Below, piece after piece: positions 37,164 to 47,997 of a stretch of DNA of 64,000 nucleotides. Location of the stretch: assembly GCA_005784505.1 (NCBI GenBank), contig VCAZ01000012.1, positions 4,283,011 through 4,347,010 of the forward strand, given 5' to 3'. This stretch comes from Bagarius yarrelli. Taxonomy: Eukaryota; Chordata; Actinopteri; Siluriformes; Sisoridae. The position numbers were made by a program, and so were the translations under genes. The notes beneath the pieces were generated by a model. It was not told the origin of the DNA. It was given only the letters and a program-made list of their open reading frames with translations, and made no database searches. Position 1 is the first letter of the stretch. The number at the start of each line of letters is the position of its first letter.

Positions 37164-37411
37164 ATTGGGTAGGGTTACGGTACAGACCAATGAAATGCAG
37201 TTTCCGGCATATCCCATCTTAGTAAGTTGGGTCAGAGCGCAGGGTCAGCTATGAGACAGGCACCCTGAACAGGAGGGGTTAAGGGTCTTCTCAGGACCCA
37301 ACTGGTTGACTTGCCGGAGGTGGGCTTGAACCCAGGTGTTTCCTGGTCTTCAGATTAAACAACATATTCAGCACCTAAACCATTGAGCCACCACTGCCCA
37401 CTGCCCCCTGT
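37164..37411 (-). mobile_element. SINE with alternative tail, reverse copy
   Basis: Read on the minus strand it starts GTGGTGGCTCAATGG, has a B box in CCTGGGTTCAAGCCC, and then TCAACCAGTTGGGTCC, ACCCTTAACCCCTCCTG and the tail GACCCAACTTACTAAGATGG. It lies close to the forward copy at 58389-58625 in sequence. The tail differs from that of the 23290 SINE. Confidence 0.8.
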
Positions 37412-37854
37412 TGTGGGGATGTGGTGCACACAGAGCCTTTACCACACGACAATCACAATCTGTCAAATATGTAAAGCGAGCTATTTGTTCAGATAGGCCA
37501 TCCCTGGCACCCGCAGCTGCTGCTAAGAATTAAAGCTAAAAAAACCAAGCACCCAGGCATCGTAATGGTATATATCAGAGGTCCTTTCCAACGAAAAACA
37601 GCCGGAATTGTGATATAAAACTCAATTTAAATCTGAAAAATATGAACTCTCATTGGTCAGTAGTTGTATTGTGTTGGTCTAAATCACTTCTATGAAAACC
37701 AATCACGGGGCTCCAACAAGTCACATTTGAAGTGGAAGTGGAGGCAGACCCAATAACGGTGGTCCAGTTTGCTGAAATTAGAATGTAAACAAATCAAAGG
37801 CTGTGGTTTTGCTACAAGTTTCCTTGGTGACTTTCTCAAAGCAAATCTACAAAT

Positions 37855-40800
37855 TTAATGAACAAGAGAGAAAAAGAAAGAGAGACGTAGAACAGGTGCT
37901 GAGAGAGAGAGAGAGGAGACAAAGAAAAGAGAGAGGGGAATAGAACACAGGAAAGAGAGGAAAAGATGAAAAAAGAAAGAGGGAAAGAGTACTAAAGAAA
38001 AAAGAGAGAGAGGGAACGTGTCGATAGGAGATATAAAGAAGAGAGAGGGGCGGGCGAGAGAGAGGATAGAAGAGAGAGAGGGTACGGGCCGCGAGAGTAG
38101 ATATAAAGAGAGAGGGGACGGGCTAGGTAGAGAAGAGAGATAGAAAGAAGATGAAGGGGACGGGCGCGAGAGAGAAGAGATATAAAGAGAGAGAGGGGGA
38201 CGTGCGAGAGTAGAGAGAAGATAGACAGAGAGAGAGGGGACGGGCGAGAGAGAGATAGAGATAGAACGAGAAGAGGGTACAGGCGGAGAGAGGAGAGATA
38301 GAAAAAAGAAGAGGCGGGACGGACGATAGATAGAGAGAGATAGAAAGAGAGAGAGGTGACTGGCGAGAGAGAGAGAGGAGAGAAAAAGAGAGAGAGGGAC
38401 GGGCGCATCATAGAGAGGTAGATGAAAAGAGAGGGGGACGGGCCAGAGAGAGAGAGAGAGATATAAAGAGAGAGAAGGGGACGGACGAGAGAGAGAGACG
38501 GTCGAAAGAGAGAGAGAGATTATAAAGAGAGAGAGAGGGGACGGGCGAGAGCAAGAGATAGAAAGAGCGAGGGGACGAAAGAGAAGAGAGAGGTGTCCTG
38601 GCGTATAGAGAGAGGAGGGAGGGAGGGGGGACTGGCGGAGAGAGAGAAGGAGCAGATATGAGAAAGAGAGAGAGCAGAGAGATAGGGGACTGGCGGGCGA
38701 AAGAGATAGAAAGAGAGAGGGGGACGGGCGAGAGAGAGAGAGCATAGACGAAAGAGAGGAGAGAAGGGGCGGCGAAGAGATAGATAGATAGAAGAGAGAG
38801 GGACGGGCGAGAGAGAGAGAGATAGAAGAGAGAGGGGACGAAAGAGAAAAGGAGAGAGGGACGTGCTAGAGAGAGAGGGGGGAGGGGAGGGGGACGGAGC
38901 GAGAGAGGAGAGAGAGAGAGAAAAGAGAGAGATGAAAGAGAAGAAAGAGAAGAAGATGGGAACGAGCGACGTGCTAGAGAGGAGGGAGGGAGGGAGGGGG
39001 GACGGGCGAGAGAGAGAGAGAGCATAGAGAAAGAGAGAGAGAGAGAGGGAGGGGGGGAACGGGCGAGTAGATAGAGGAGGGTGGTGGGGGAGGGGGATAG
39101 GGGGGACGGTCAGGAGGAAGGAGTGGGGGGGCGAGAGAGAGAGATGGGGAAAAAAAACGGCGAGATAGAGAGGGAGGAAAAGAGGGTGATAGGGGGGCTA
39201 GATAGAATAGAGGTGGACGGTCAAAACAGCGAGAGAGAGCGATGGGGGTACGGGCGAGAGAAGAGGGTGGGGGGGACGGCGAGAGAGAGAGTGGGGGCAC
39301 GGGGCGATAGAAGAGAGTGGGGGGCACGGGAGAGATAGAGAGAGAGCGAGAGAAAGAGTGTGAAAGGTAGATGGACTGGTGCGAAAGCAAGAGGCATAGG
39401 GGGCGTGGCGAGAGAGAGAGGGAGTGTTGGCGGGCGAGAGGGGGGGTGGGGGGGGGCGAGGGGGGGGAGGGGGGTAGGGTGGGGGGGGACGGGCTAGAGT
39501 AGAAGAGGGAGGGAGAGGGGGACGCGAGAGAGAGAGGGGGAGGGGGGTCCGGGCTAGAGAGATAGAGGGGGCGGACGGCGAGAGAGAGAGGGAGGGAGAG
39601 AAAGAGAGAAGAAGAGAGAGAAGGGGCGCGGGCGAGAGGGGAGAGGGGGGGGGCGAGAGAGATAGGAGGGGGGAGGGCGAGAGGGGGGGGGGGGCGGGGG
39701 CGAAGGGGGGGGACGGGCGAGAGAGAGAGGGAGGGAGAGGGGGACGGTGCGGAGAGAGAGGGAAGGAGGAGGGGGGACGGGCCGAGAGAGAGAGAAGAGG
39801 AGAGGGAGGGGGACGGGCGAGAGAGAGAGGGGGAGGAGAGGGGGAAGAGGGAGAGAAGGGGGGGGGGCGAGGGCGAGAGAGGGAGGGAGGGCGAGGGGGG
39901 GGGCGAGAGAGAGAGAGAGAGGGGGAAAGTGTGAGCGAGAGAGGGGGAGGGGGGGAGTGGGGGGAAGAGGGGGGAGGGGGGAGGGATCGGGGGGGGGAGA
40001 GAGAGAGATAGGGGGGGGGGAACGCGGCGGCGAGAGAGAGTGAGTGGGGGGGGGACGATGGCGATAGAGAGCAGAGAAGGGGGGGGGGGGACGGGGGGGA
40101 GATAGAGAAGAGAGGGGGGGGACGGGCGAAAAGAGAGAGAGAGAGAGGGGGGGAGGCGAGAGAGGAGAGAGGAGAGGGGGACGGCGGGGAGGCGAGCGCG
40201 AGAGAGGAGAGAGAGAGAGAGGAGAGGGGGACGGGCGAGAGAGAGAGAGGGAGAGTGGGGGACGGCGAGAGAAGAGAGGGAGAGTGGGGGCACGGGCGAG
40301 AGAGAGAGAGGGGGGGGACGGGCGAGAGAGAGAGAGGGAGAGGGGGACGGCGGAGGAGAGAGGGAGAGGGGGGACGGGCTAGAGGAGAGAGAGAGGGAGA
40401 GGGGGGAAAAAAACGGGCAAGAGAGGAGGGAGAGGGGGGGGAGGGCCGGAGAGAGAGGAGGGGGAGGGGGGGCGGGCGAGAGAGAGAAGGGAGAGAGGGG
40501 GGACGGCGAGAGAGAGAGGGAGAGGGGGGGGACGGGCCGAGAGAGAGAGGGCGAGGGGGGAGCGGGGGGGCGAGAGCGAGAGAAGGAGGGGGGGGCACGG
40601 GCGAGAGAGAGAGAGTGGGGGCACGGGCGAGAGAGAGAGAGTGGGGGCACGGGCGAGAGAGAGAGATGGGAAAGGGAAAAAAGAAAAAAGCGGAAGAGAA
40701 AGTGAGAGGGAAGGAGAAAAGAGGGAAGAAGGGAAAAAGAGAGGGAGGGAGAGAAAGTTAGGGGAAAAAAGAAAATGAGAAAGACAGTAAAGGAGAAAGG

Positions 40801-40890
40801 GAAGGAGAGAAAAGGAGAAAGGGAAAGAGAGAGAGAGAAAGGAAGAGAGAGAAAAGGAAAGAGGAAGGGGAAGAGAGAGGATGCTGTTTG
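37855..40890 (+). repeat. 3-kb purine-only (GA/G-rich) satellite-like block
   Basis: Across about 3 kb the plus strand is almost entirely A and G, with sparse C and T mostly in recurring words GGACGGGCGAGAGAGAG. These recur at irregular intervals of tens of bases, longer and A-richer units on the left (37855-38980), shorter and G-richer units in the middle (38980-40670), and GAAA-type repeats at the right (40670-40880). The block is simple/tandem DNA of the (GA)n type carrying a GGGACGGGC insert. Open frames of up to 558 residues on the complementary strand are Ser/Pro/Leu only and are artefacts. It sits in the inferred PPM1B intron 1. Confidence 0.92.
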
Positions 40891-41020
40891 GTAACTGGTA
40901 GTGTAATTTGAATGACAAACCTTCCAGATGAAATTCAGTGCAGGGATTCGAACTGCAGCTCTTTTTGGAAAACCAACACAATTCGGTTTGCGTTAAACGA
41001 ATAATCAACGTCATAAACAA

Positions 41021-41053
41021 CGTCACAACCGTCCCGTTCAAACGGTTGTGACG
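41021..41053. repeat. perfect 12-bp inverted repeat with 9-base loop
   Basis: CGTCACAACCGT at 41021-41032 is exactly mirrored by ACGGTTGTGACG at 41042-41053. Each arm carries TGACG, half of a CRE. A third TCATAAACAACGTCA nearby adds another TGACG. Possible cruciform or paired factor site. Confidence 0.85.
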
Positions 41054-41439
41054 CGTCGCTGTTTTATAGCTTTCAGAGCCGCATGGACTTTAATTAGCGC
41101 TCAAAAAATTAGCACGCATTTTAGAGATTATTTTACTTTTAAAAGAAAACAAAATTAGGAAGGAGCTGTAGGCGTGATAGTGTAGCCCTTTTATATAATA
41201 AACAAGCTAAGGTCTATTTTCGAAGTCGAGTCATTGTTTAAAAGGTTATTGCCACAATAAATTAGTTATTAATTAATTCCCTGGCTTGTGTAGGGTGAAC
41301 TAGCTGAATAAAAGGTTATCGGGCAAGTTGGGCAGGTAGTTAATCTCAGTCAGCGTCAGGTGTTTCTAAACCTAAGCTTAGCAAGAAGCTAAAGCTAGCG
41401 AATAGTTTGGATTTGCCAGAATAATAGAAAGTGACTTAC

Positions 41440-41770
41440 CTAATTTGTAATTATGTAAAAGCCTTACACGGGCAGGGGACGGCTTTTCTTTAAATTAAAC
41501 CCGCACCGCAAAAATGTATTTAAACTTAAGCCGCGAAAAAAACAGTCGCTAACCGCTAGCTGTTGCTTAGCTAGACTAGCTAGCAGGCTACCTAATGCGG
41601 CTGTTTTCACACGCTAAATTTTATTTGCTGTCCGGACAAACTGCAACTCCTCTGAATACGTTTTCCATACATAATTGACACCTACCGACACTTTGTGCAA
41701 CGTCGGTGATAAGAGAAGTAAAATGTGACCAAAAAAATAAGGACGGTGAAGCGGCTGGTGTGCTAACTAG
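41440..41770 (-). other. PPM1B: candidate non-coding first exon of PPM1B
   Basis: A strong minus-strand splice donor, AG followed by GTAAGTCAC, lies at 41438-41441. Upstream is moderately CpG-containing DNA with no TATA box and then a promoter-like cluster at 41820-41885. The coding exon 2 has an acceptor only 12 bases before the ATG, so an upstream non-coding exon must exist. This is the best candidate I see on this strand, giving an intron of about 26 kb. The 5' end at 41770 is a guess from the CCAAT position. Confidence 0.35.
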
Positions 41771-41819
41771 GCTACATGTTCTAAGCAGATGACGGATAAC
41801 AGCCTGGACTGGAGCAGCG

Positions 41820-41885
41820 TGATGGGCGTGGCTAGGGACTGTCACCTGTCTGCCATTGGACAACCGCTGCGTGACGTGCAATTGA
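41820..41885 (-). promoter_or_regulatory. candidate PPM1B promoter: CCAAT, CACCC/GC and CRE-like motifs
   Basis: On the minus strand there is a CCAAT box in TCCAATGGCAG (41855-41859 core), a GC/CACCC box (complement of GGGCGTGG, 41824-41831) and a CRE-like GCACGTCAC (41871-41879). They lie within 60 bp and next to the candidate first exon. Motif clustering only; no direct proof. Confidence 0.4.
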
Positions 41886-42284
41886 CTTGCTAAAACTGGT
41901 TTGAGAGCTCGTCGAGAACGCTCTCTGTTAAGTAATAAACATAATGTGTAAAAGGAAACGATTACAGGAGGAAACATTTATTGAAATTGACATCTTTTTA
42001 ATCTACTACAGAGCCAAAGTCACTACTTTCATGTACTTTCAGTAGTGATTATATGGTAGTCAGAGTCATGGTGGGTAGAAAGCAGAGAAACCTACTTGTC
42101 CTTCAGATAGGTGGGTCAGACATGTGATAATAACCTGAGCTGAGGATCAATCCAGGGATGCTGGAACTATAGTGCAGCAACACACTGTCTCTGTAATAGA
42201 CTCTGAATAACTGATCATAAGCTTGGACCGCTGAGTAGGACATTTTAACAAGGGGCAGATCATGTCTGATATGTAGCCAGACCT

Positions 42285-42520
42285 TCAAGTCAAGTCAAGT
42301 TCCCTTTATTTATAAAGCACTTTTAACTATAGAGATTGTGTCAAGGCAGCCTTACAGAATCAAATAAGAAATAGTAAAAACTTACTAAAACACTCATTTC
42401 AGTTTAGCTCGTATCTGTAAATTAAGAGACCCCAACTAAGCATGTCAGGGGCGACAGCGGCAAGGAACCAAAACTCCATCAGTGATAGATTTAGAAGGAA
42501 AAAAAACCCTCAGGTTTTTC
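42285..42520 (+). repeat. interspersed fish repeat, copy 2, with AAGTC units
   Basis: The segment starts with TCAAGTCAAGTCAAG, then CCCTTTATTTATAAAGCACTTTTAAC, a GTGTCAAGGCAGCCTTACAGAA piece and, further on, GGCAAGGAACCAAAACTCCATC. Reverse relatives are at 21690-21850 and 61190-61350. The 90-residue frame at 42442-42714 overlaps it and is not a gene. Confidence 0.6.
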
Positions 42521-43779
42521 TCCTGGGACCAAAGGACAAACAAAATTTCAGCGGTTTAATTAATCAATGCCAGCAAGTTTCAATAGTCTTTCTGTATGGG
42601 GCGTCTAGAAGACAAAGCCAACACTGGGAATTTGTCTCTAAGGCTTATTGTCTCCAAGTGCTGATCCACCAACTGGGCTGGATACAGACTGGATCTACGG
42701 TAAGCTTGCAATAAGAAATAAACCGACTTATATTAGTGTTGATGCCATTCTACTGATGATGTAACAAGTACATTGTGTGTTATTGGAAGTACCCCTGGTT
42801 CTGGTTGACCTGGTTGTTGCAGCCTAACAATCCTTTAACAGATTTGGATAATGAAAATTGTGTAAGTGTGTTAGCCAGGTCTTTAATCTAGTTTTAAACT
42901 GACTGAGTGTGTCTGGCTCTCAAACTTATTCAAGACATACAACAGAAGTTCTAGATCCCATAGCAGCTTTTATTGCCAAGGTGGCTGACATGTAAAGCAA
43001 CCAGTCAAGGATTGTTTAGTTTAGTGCCATGTTTGGGGACATGAAAACAGATCACAGTGTAATCACAGATCATTTGGAAAATCCCGACTTTAGCTGAAAA
43101 TCATACATACAACTTTGTTACCAAAAAAAAATGATACACTTGTCAGCCAGAAATCTGGTAGAATAAAAACCAATCATCTTCAATTCTGTGTTTCATATGG
43201 CCCAGTCGTTTGGCTAACGGTCTATGAGACTGTGGCTGACTCTTTGTTATGACCACAAGATAGGATACATGGCTTCATCGTTATTACCATGATCAGGGTC
43301 ATGTAGAATTCATCACTGGGTAAGAAGCAGCCCTATTCCCTGTACCACAGTAATGTCTTTCAGGCCAACAGGAGTCATTTGGTCAGGAAGTGCTAAATCT
43401 GTACAAGTTAACCGTGCCCTGAAATCAAAATGGTTGGTGTTTAGCACTTTCTGTTTCAATGCTTTGTGCTATGGACATACATATGACACTTAAAACACTA
43501 AGACACTGAAATTGGTTGAATTTTATATTCCAAAAACTTTATTATATTTCAAACACAAGGTTATACAAGTAAACAATCTCTATTTTCATATATTTTCTAT
43601 CTTCATGGTGGGGAAGTTTGATGATAGGGCTCTTCAATTTTAAAGCAATGTGTTTTTATTATTATCATCAGGGCATTCCAATTAGCCCTACAGCTTACCA
43701 TGATGTGTTAACGCAATGCCCACCTAGTTACCACTATATGGTCAGTGTTTTTGCTAGGAGCTGAGGGCGGAGAATGATC
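42521..43779. other. intergenic DNA, nothing recognised
   Basis: AT-rich DNA without a supportable gene or complete repeat. Confidence 0.45.
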
Positions 43780-44455
43780 CATTATCAGTATTTATGGTCA
43801 GGAATGAAAGTCAGTCGTAGCAGGACAGAGTACATGTGTTTGATTAAAAGGGAGAGAAGTGGAACAGTGAGATTACAAGGTGAAGAAGTGAAGAAGGTAC
43901 AGGAGTTCAAGTACTTGGGGTCGACAGTCCAGAGCAATGGAGTGTGTGTGTGTGAAAGAGGTAAAGAAGCGAGTACAGGCAAGTTGGAATATGTGGGAAA
44001 ACGTGTCAGGAGTGATGTGTGACAGAAGAATATCAGCTAGAATCAGGAGGAAGGTGTACAAGACAGCGGCGAGACCAGCTATGATGTATGGTTCAGAGAC
44101 AGTGGCACTGCGGAAGAGACAGGTGGCAGAGCTGGAAGTAGCAGAGCTGAAGATTCTTTGGTGGTGACGAGGTTGGCCAGGATTAGGAACGAGTTCATCA
44201 GGGGGACAGCTCATGTTAGATGTTTTGGGGGGAAAGTCAGGGAAGCCAGATTGAGGTGGTTTGGACATGAACAGAGGAAGGCAGAAGGAAAAAGAGGAAG
44301 ACCAAAGAGGGGGTATATAGGTGCAATAAAGGAGGATATTAAGTTAGTGGGTGTAAGTAACGAGGATGCAGAGATGTGGTTGGGTGGATACAGATAATTT
44401 GCTGTGCCGACCCCTAAAATGGAACAGCTAAAAGGAAAAGAAGAAGAATGGTCAT
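43780..44455 (+). mobile_element. LINE reverse transcriptase C-terminal fragment with 3' end
   Basis: Three overlapping plus-strand frames carry, in order, F-K-Y-L-G-S-T-V-Q, then A-R-I-R-R-K-V-Y-K-T-A-A-R-P-A-M-M-Y-G-S-E-T-V-A-L-R-K, then L-R-W-F-G-H and G-R-P-K-R-G, the tail of a non-LTR retrotransposon RT ORF of the RTE-like type common in fish. The DNA ends with CTGTGCCGACCCCTAAAATGG and an AAGAAGAAG-like tail, the usual 3' end of this family. Several frameshifts make it dead. Confidence 0.85.
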
Positions 44456-45339
44456 TAAAAGTCCTGTAGTATTTTTTCCTATAAATGGAAAAACTGTTTA
44501 TTGCAACAGATGACAGTAATTGTATATCCACTAAATTTGTACATGAAACTCCAATGTACATTATCTCCTCTGTATGTTATCTTTTTAGCTTTTATGTTTA
44601 TCAGAACCACCACTACCAGCACATACATACACACACAACCAAACACGAGAACATGCCAATGGCTGGAAATGTATGCTGATTTGGAGCAATGCTGTCCGTA
44701 GTCCAGTTCCTGCTGTAACCCATCACAGAGCTAAAAAGCCTGCACTGTGGTTAATGAGTACTGCTGAAGCATTGCTATGGAGACTGCAAAGGGCCTTTCA
44801 TCACCATGGAGACTATGGAGGAGTGTGTGAACACTAGAATTGTCTTATTCAGAAACCAATGGGAAGAGCTGAACTTAAGGCCAGTAGATTTTCAAGAGGA
44901 CCATTTTAGAAAGTGTGACAGGCCTGGCACTGGGTTAGAGTCATCTTTGGTACAAACTTTAGAAGGTATATTAAAATAACTTTAGAACGATGTGATGGAG
45001 TGCAGAAATTGTCAAATGAAAAAGAAAACTAGTCAGGAAAGAAGCTGTAGTAGATGAAACTAGGCTTTTTGTGTCTTATCTGCAAAAGTTATGTAATCTG
45101 TACTTAAAACAAATCATTATTATCGTTATAATTATTTTTTAGATGACATTTGCGAAGTTTCGGGTGTTATTATTTAAGTCAGATATGTTTAAGAAGTTTT
45201 TAAGTATTATGTAGCAATCCATATGAAACTGATCAGTGATTACAGTAATAAGAATTACGTGCGCTCAAGAGCATAAACTGTTAAGAGAGTAAACAACAAA
45301 TTTTACTGAAAGTATAGTGTTACTTTAGGTATGTTAAGC
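44456..45339. other. intergenic DNA, nothing recognised
   Basis: No gene or complete element. A sequence near 44771-44784 resembles an inverted X-box. Confidence 0.45.
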
Positions 45340-45560
45340 AGGTCTTTATTTCACATTCTGCCAGAGCTGTTCTGACACTAATGGAAAATTCATTCTACTA
45401 CCTTGATGCCACAACAGAGAAATGTTTTGAGGCAGACCTATCCTGTATTCTAAGAGATAGTGGGACCAGTCGTGCAGTCTTAGGAAGTATGGGGCAGTGA
45501 GTGGAGTAATACATGCCCTAAAGTAAGAGGTTGCTTTGTTTCTGCAAGTAGGCAAGCATC
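45340..45560 (-). mobile_element. LINE RT C-terminal fragment
   Basis: Nucleotides such as TCTGACACTAATGGAAAATTCATTC and CTTGATGCCACAACAGAGAAATG match the copies at 5405 and 51395 over much of their length. On the minus strand they encode remnants of the W-N-x-L-P-x-S-V-R LINE tail. Frames are broken. Confidence 0.65.
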
Positions 45561-45874
45561 AGTGTTTAAAATCTAACACAGAAAACATGGAATGCTCCAC
45601 TAAGACCCATATTTGAGATCTAACTGCAGACCCATGGACAACATACAATACCGTCTTTGATATTTAATATACAGTACAGATTAAAAACAACCTTTCTAAT
45701 CTTTACATTTATTTATAGTAAAATATCTAAGGTCTCATAGCCTCAACGTTACCACACATTTAAACAAACATAGATAATAAGGTAAACTAATAATTAAAAA
45801 AAATATATATATAAAACGTAGACTAAATTACTGCATTAATGTCACCCATTCTGTACATTTGAACACAGTAAAAT

Positions 45875-46030
45875 GTATTTTTTTGCATGTCCCATCCTAG
45901 AAAGCTAGGGTCAGAGTGCAGGGTTGGGCGTGATGCAGCACCTACGAAGCAGCGAGAGGAGCGCAAACAGTGGTGGCTCACCAGTGCAGGGGTTTGAATC
46001 CTGATCTTCTGATCTGCAGAACAATTATGA
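45875..46030 (-). mobile_element. SINE with alternative tail, reverse, partial
   Basis: On the minus strand the B-box-like GGATTCAAACCCC is followed by GAGCCACCACTGTTTG and the tail word CACTCTGACCCTAGC and GATGGGACATGC. It matches the alternative-tail SINE at 58389, though rearranged or decayed between head and tail. Confidence 0.65.
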
Positions 46031-46171
46031 GCCTAATTGTTTTAGCCTACACCTAACCCTAACCTATAATAAACTACTTAAGCTCTACTTTTCCATCTAT
46101 AGATTTAAATAACCAATCAGAATAAATTATTCTGTAAAATTATATTCATACCAGAGTGAGTGATCAATTTT

Positions 46172-46256
46172 TTTTGGTACAGTTTGGTGGGGATGGTGAA
46201 TTAAACCCACAATCTTCCAATCAGCAGTTTAACACCTTAACCACTAATCTACCAGC
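46172..46256 (-). mobile_element. SINE head fragment, reverse
   Basis: The minus strand reads AGATTAGTGGTTAAGGTGTT (A-box region) and GTGGGTTTAATTCACC (B-box region), matching the head of the 23290 SINE. No tail is present. Confidence 0.65.
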
Positions 46257-46831
46257 AAAAGAATAAGAACTAGTTAATAAAAGCTAGAAATGATATTGAA
46301 CTGCTTTATTGTAGTGGTGCTAAATACAAGAAAAAAGAAGAAGAAGGGAAAGAAGAAGGAGAGGAAGAAAAAAAGGCTAAAAACTACAAGTTGTTTCAAT
46401 CGCTAACGTTTTACACTTATGATAATCATTATCACAGAAAGCAAACTGACGATGTGCAACATTAACCACTCTGACATTCTGTCCAAGCCAAACGCTGGGC
46501 CTCCATCCACCTATTATATCAAACAACATCATTAGACTTTGTTATTAAAGGTGCTCTCTTACCAATATTGACCTTTCAATAAAAAAAACCCCAAATAAAT
46601 ACTGGATCAATGTCAGTTTACCACACGGGATGTTTGTTAGGTTGATGTTATTGCTAGTATCTGCTTATGTGTGTCTGTGGAAAGCTCGATATGTCAATAA
46701 ACAAACAATAATAAAAAAAGTCTTTTTTTAGTGATAAACAGTAAGTATTTTCTTCAGATGATGTAATTAAAGATGATAGCGCTGACCCAGAACCAGGAAA
46801 GAACCCTGAGATGTGCTTTTGAATTATAGCA

Positions 46832-46845
46832 GCGCCACCTAGTGG
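46832..46845 (-). promoter_or_regulatory. CTCF-like motif
   Basis: The minus strand reads CCACTAGGTGGCGC, close to the vertebrate CTCF core (CCASYAGRKGGCRS). This is a motif match; it may also be part of a dispersed repeat. Confidence 0.45.
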
Positions 46846-47419
46846 TTCCTAAACGAACGATTCACAAATAAATAGTCAGTAACGGTCATTGATAGTAAAG
46901 TGTAAATATTTATTATTAAAATCTGTTATGTTTATAAGCCAGTTTTATTAGTCAATTGTATTTAATGAGTTCCAACCACCAATTATTAACGTGGTCTAAA
47001 ATAACATTCAAATCAAATATCAAATATAAATTAAAACTTTACAACAAAAACAACACCAAAGCATTATGGCTTCAATAAATAAGGTGCCAAGCCAGTGAGT
47101 GTTTTAGTGTGATTTATTGGAATAAATAAATGATATTCATTTAAAAATATATATGTTTTTTTAGGCTAGACTGTGTGCGCTATTGGAACTGATTCTGTAC
47201 ATATATATATATATAATATGAAATCAGTGTGTGTGTGTACATTAAATACTTAACATTTCACTGTATTTTTGGAAAGATATTAGGGTTTTAGGTTTCATTC
47301 TGTGAAACTGATTTCTTTTTTACTTTTGTTAGTATTGTTTTACTTCAATTCTTTAAATTCTTAATAAAATCTTTACTTTAATATTGCAGATTTATTTATA
47401 TTCATTATGTATATTGGTA
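46846..47419. other. AT-rich DNA with (TA)n and (GT)n tracts
   Basis: Short TA (47201-47215) and GT (47227-47239) microsatellites are present; no gene or element recognised. Confidence 0.5.
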
Positions 47420-47680
47420 TACTGTATTTATACTGAGACTAAATTACACACAGGTGGACTCTATCAACTAATTAGGTGACTTCTGAAGGCAGTTGATTGC
47501 ACTGGATTTTATTTAGGGGTATCAGATTATAGGGGGGTTGAATACAAATGCACACCACACTTTTCAGATTTTTATTTGCTTAACATTTTTAAAACCTATA
47601 TATCATGTATATCGTTTTTATTCCACTTCCCAAGTTCAAGGGGTATAAATACTTTTTCAAAGCACTGTATATCTTTGATT
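47420..47680 (+). mobile_element. 3' end of a Tc1-like transposon
   Basis: GGTGGACTCTATCAACTAATTAGGTGACTTCTGAAGG, GGTTGAATACAAATGCACACCACAC and the terminal AAGGGGTATAAATACTTTTTCAAAGCACTGTA are the 3' end of the same Tc1 family whose 5' part is at 35640-36560. No transposase is left here. Confidence 0.75.
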
Positions 47681-47942
47681 TATATATAGACAGTAACCTG
47701 TTTTTAAAGTCTATCTTTGCCCATGTGTTAAAATGTTTAAATGTGTGTGTATGTAAGTGTATGTAAGTCCAAGGAGAGTTGGGTTGATAGTTTGAGCTGT
47801 TAGTGTTTTTACATTTAACATGAGGCCAGGTTTCTTCTTTATAATTCAGTCATCCAGCCTTGCCTCTGGCATGTGTTAACCCAAGCTGACAGCTGTGCGT
47901 CTGCAGAAGACATGTCTATCTCTTCCTATTCTTTTAGTAGTT

Positions 47943-47997
47943 ACTCTCTCTCTCGCGCTCTTTCTCTCTCTCTCTCTCTCTCGCTCGCTCGCTCGCA
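47943..47997 (+). repeat. (CT)n microsatellite with CGCT variants
   Basis: Pyrimidine-only CT tract ending in a (CTCG)4-like variant. Simple repeat. Confidence 0.95.

Noticed and set aside
37855..41041. Very long open frames (up to 558 residues) on the minus strand and shorter ones on the plus strand
   Set aside because: They translate purine/pyrimidine simple repeat into Ser/Pro/Leu or Arg/Glu/Gly strings in several frames at once; no domain and no start or splice context.
42442..42714. 90-residue plus-strand frame
   Set aside because: Starts inside a dispersed fish repeat and has no domain.
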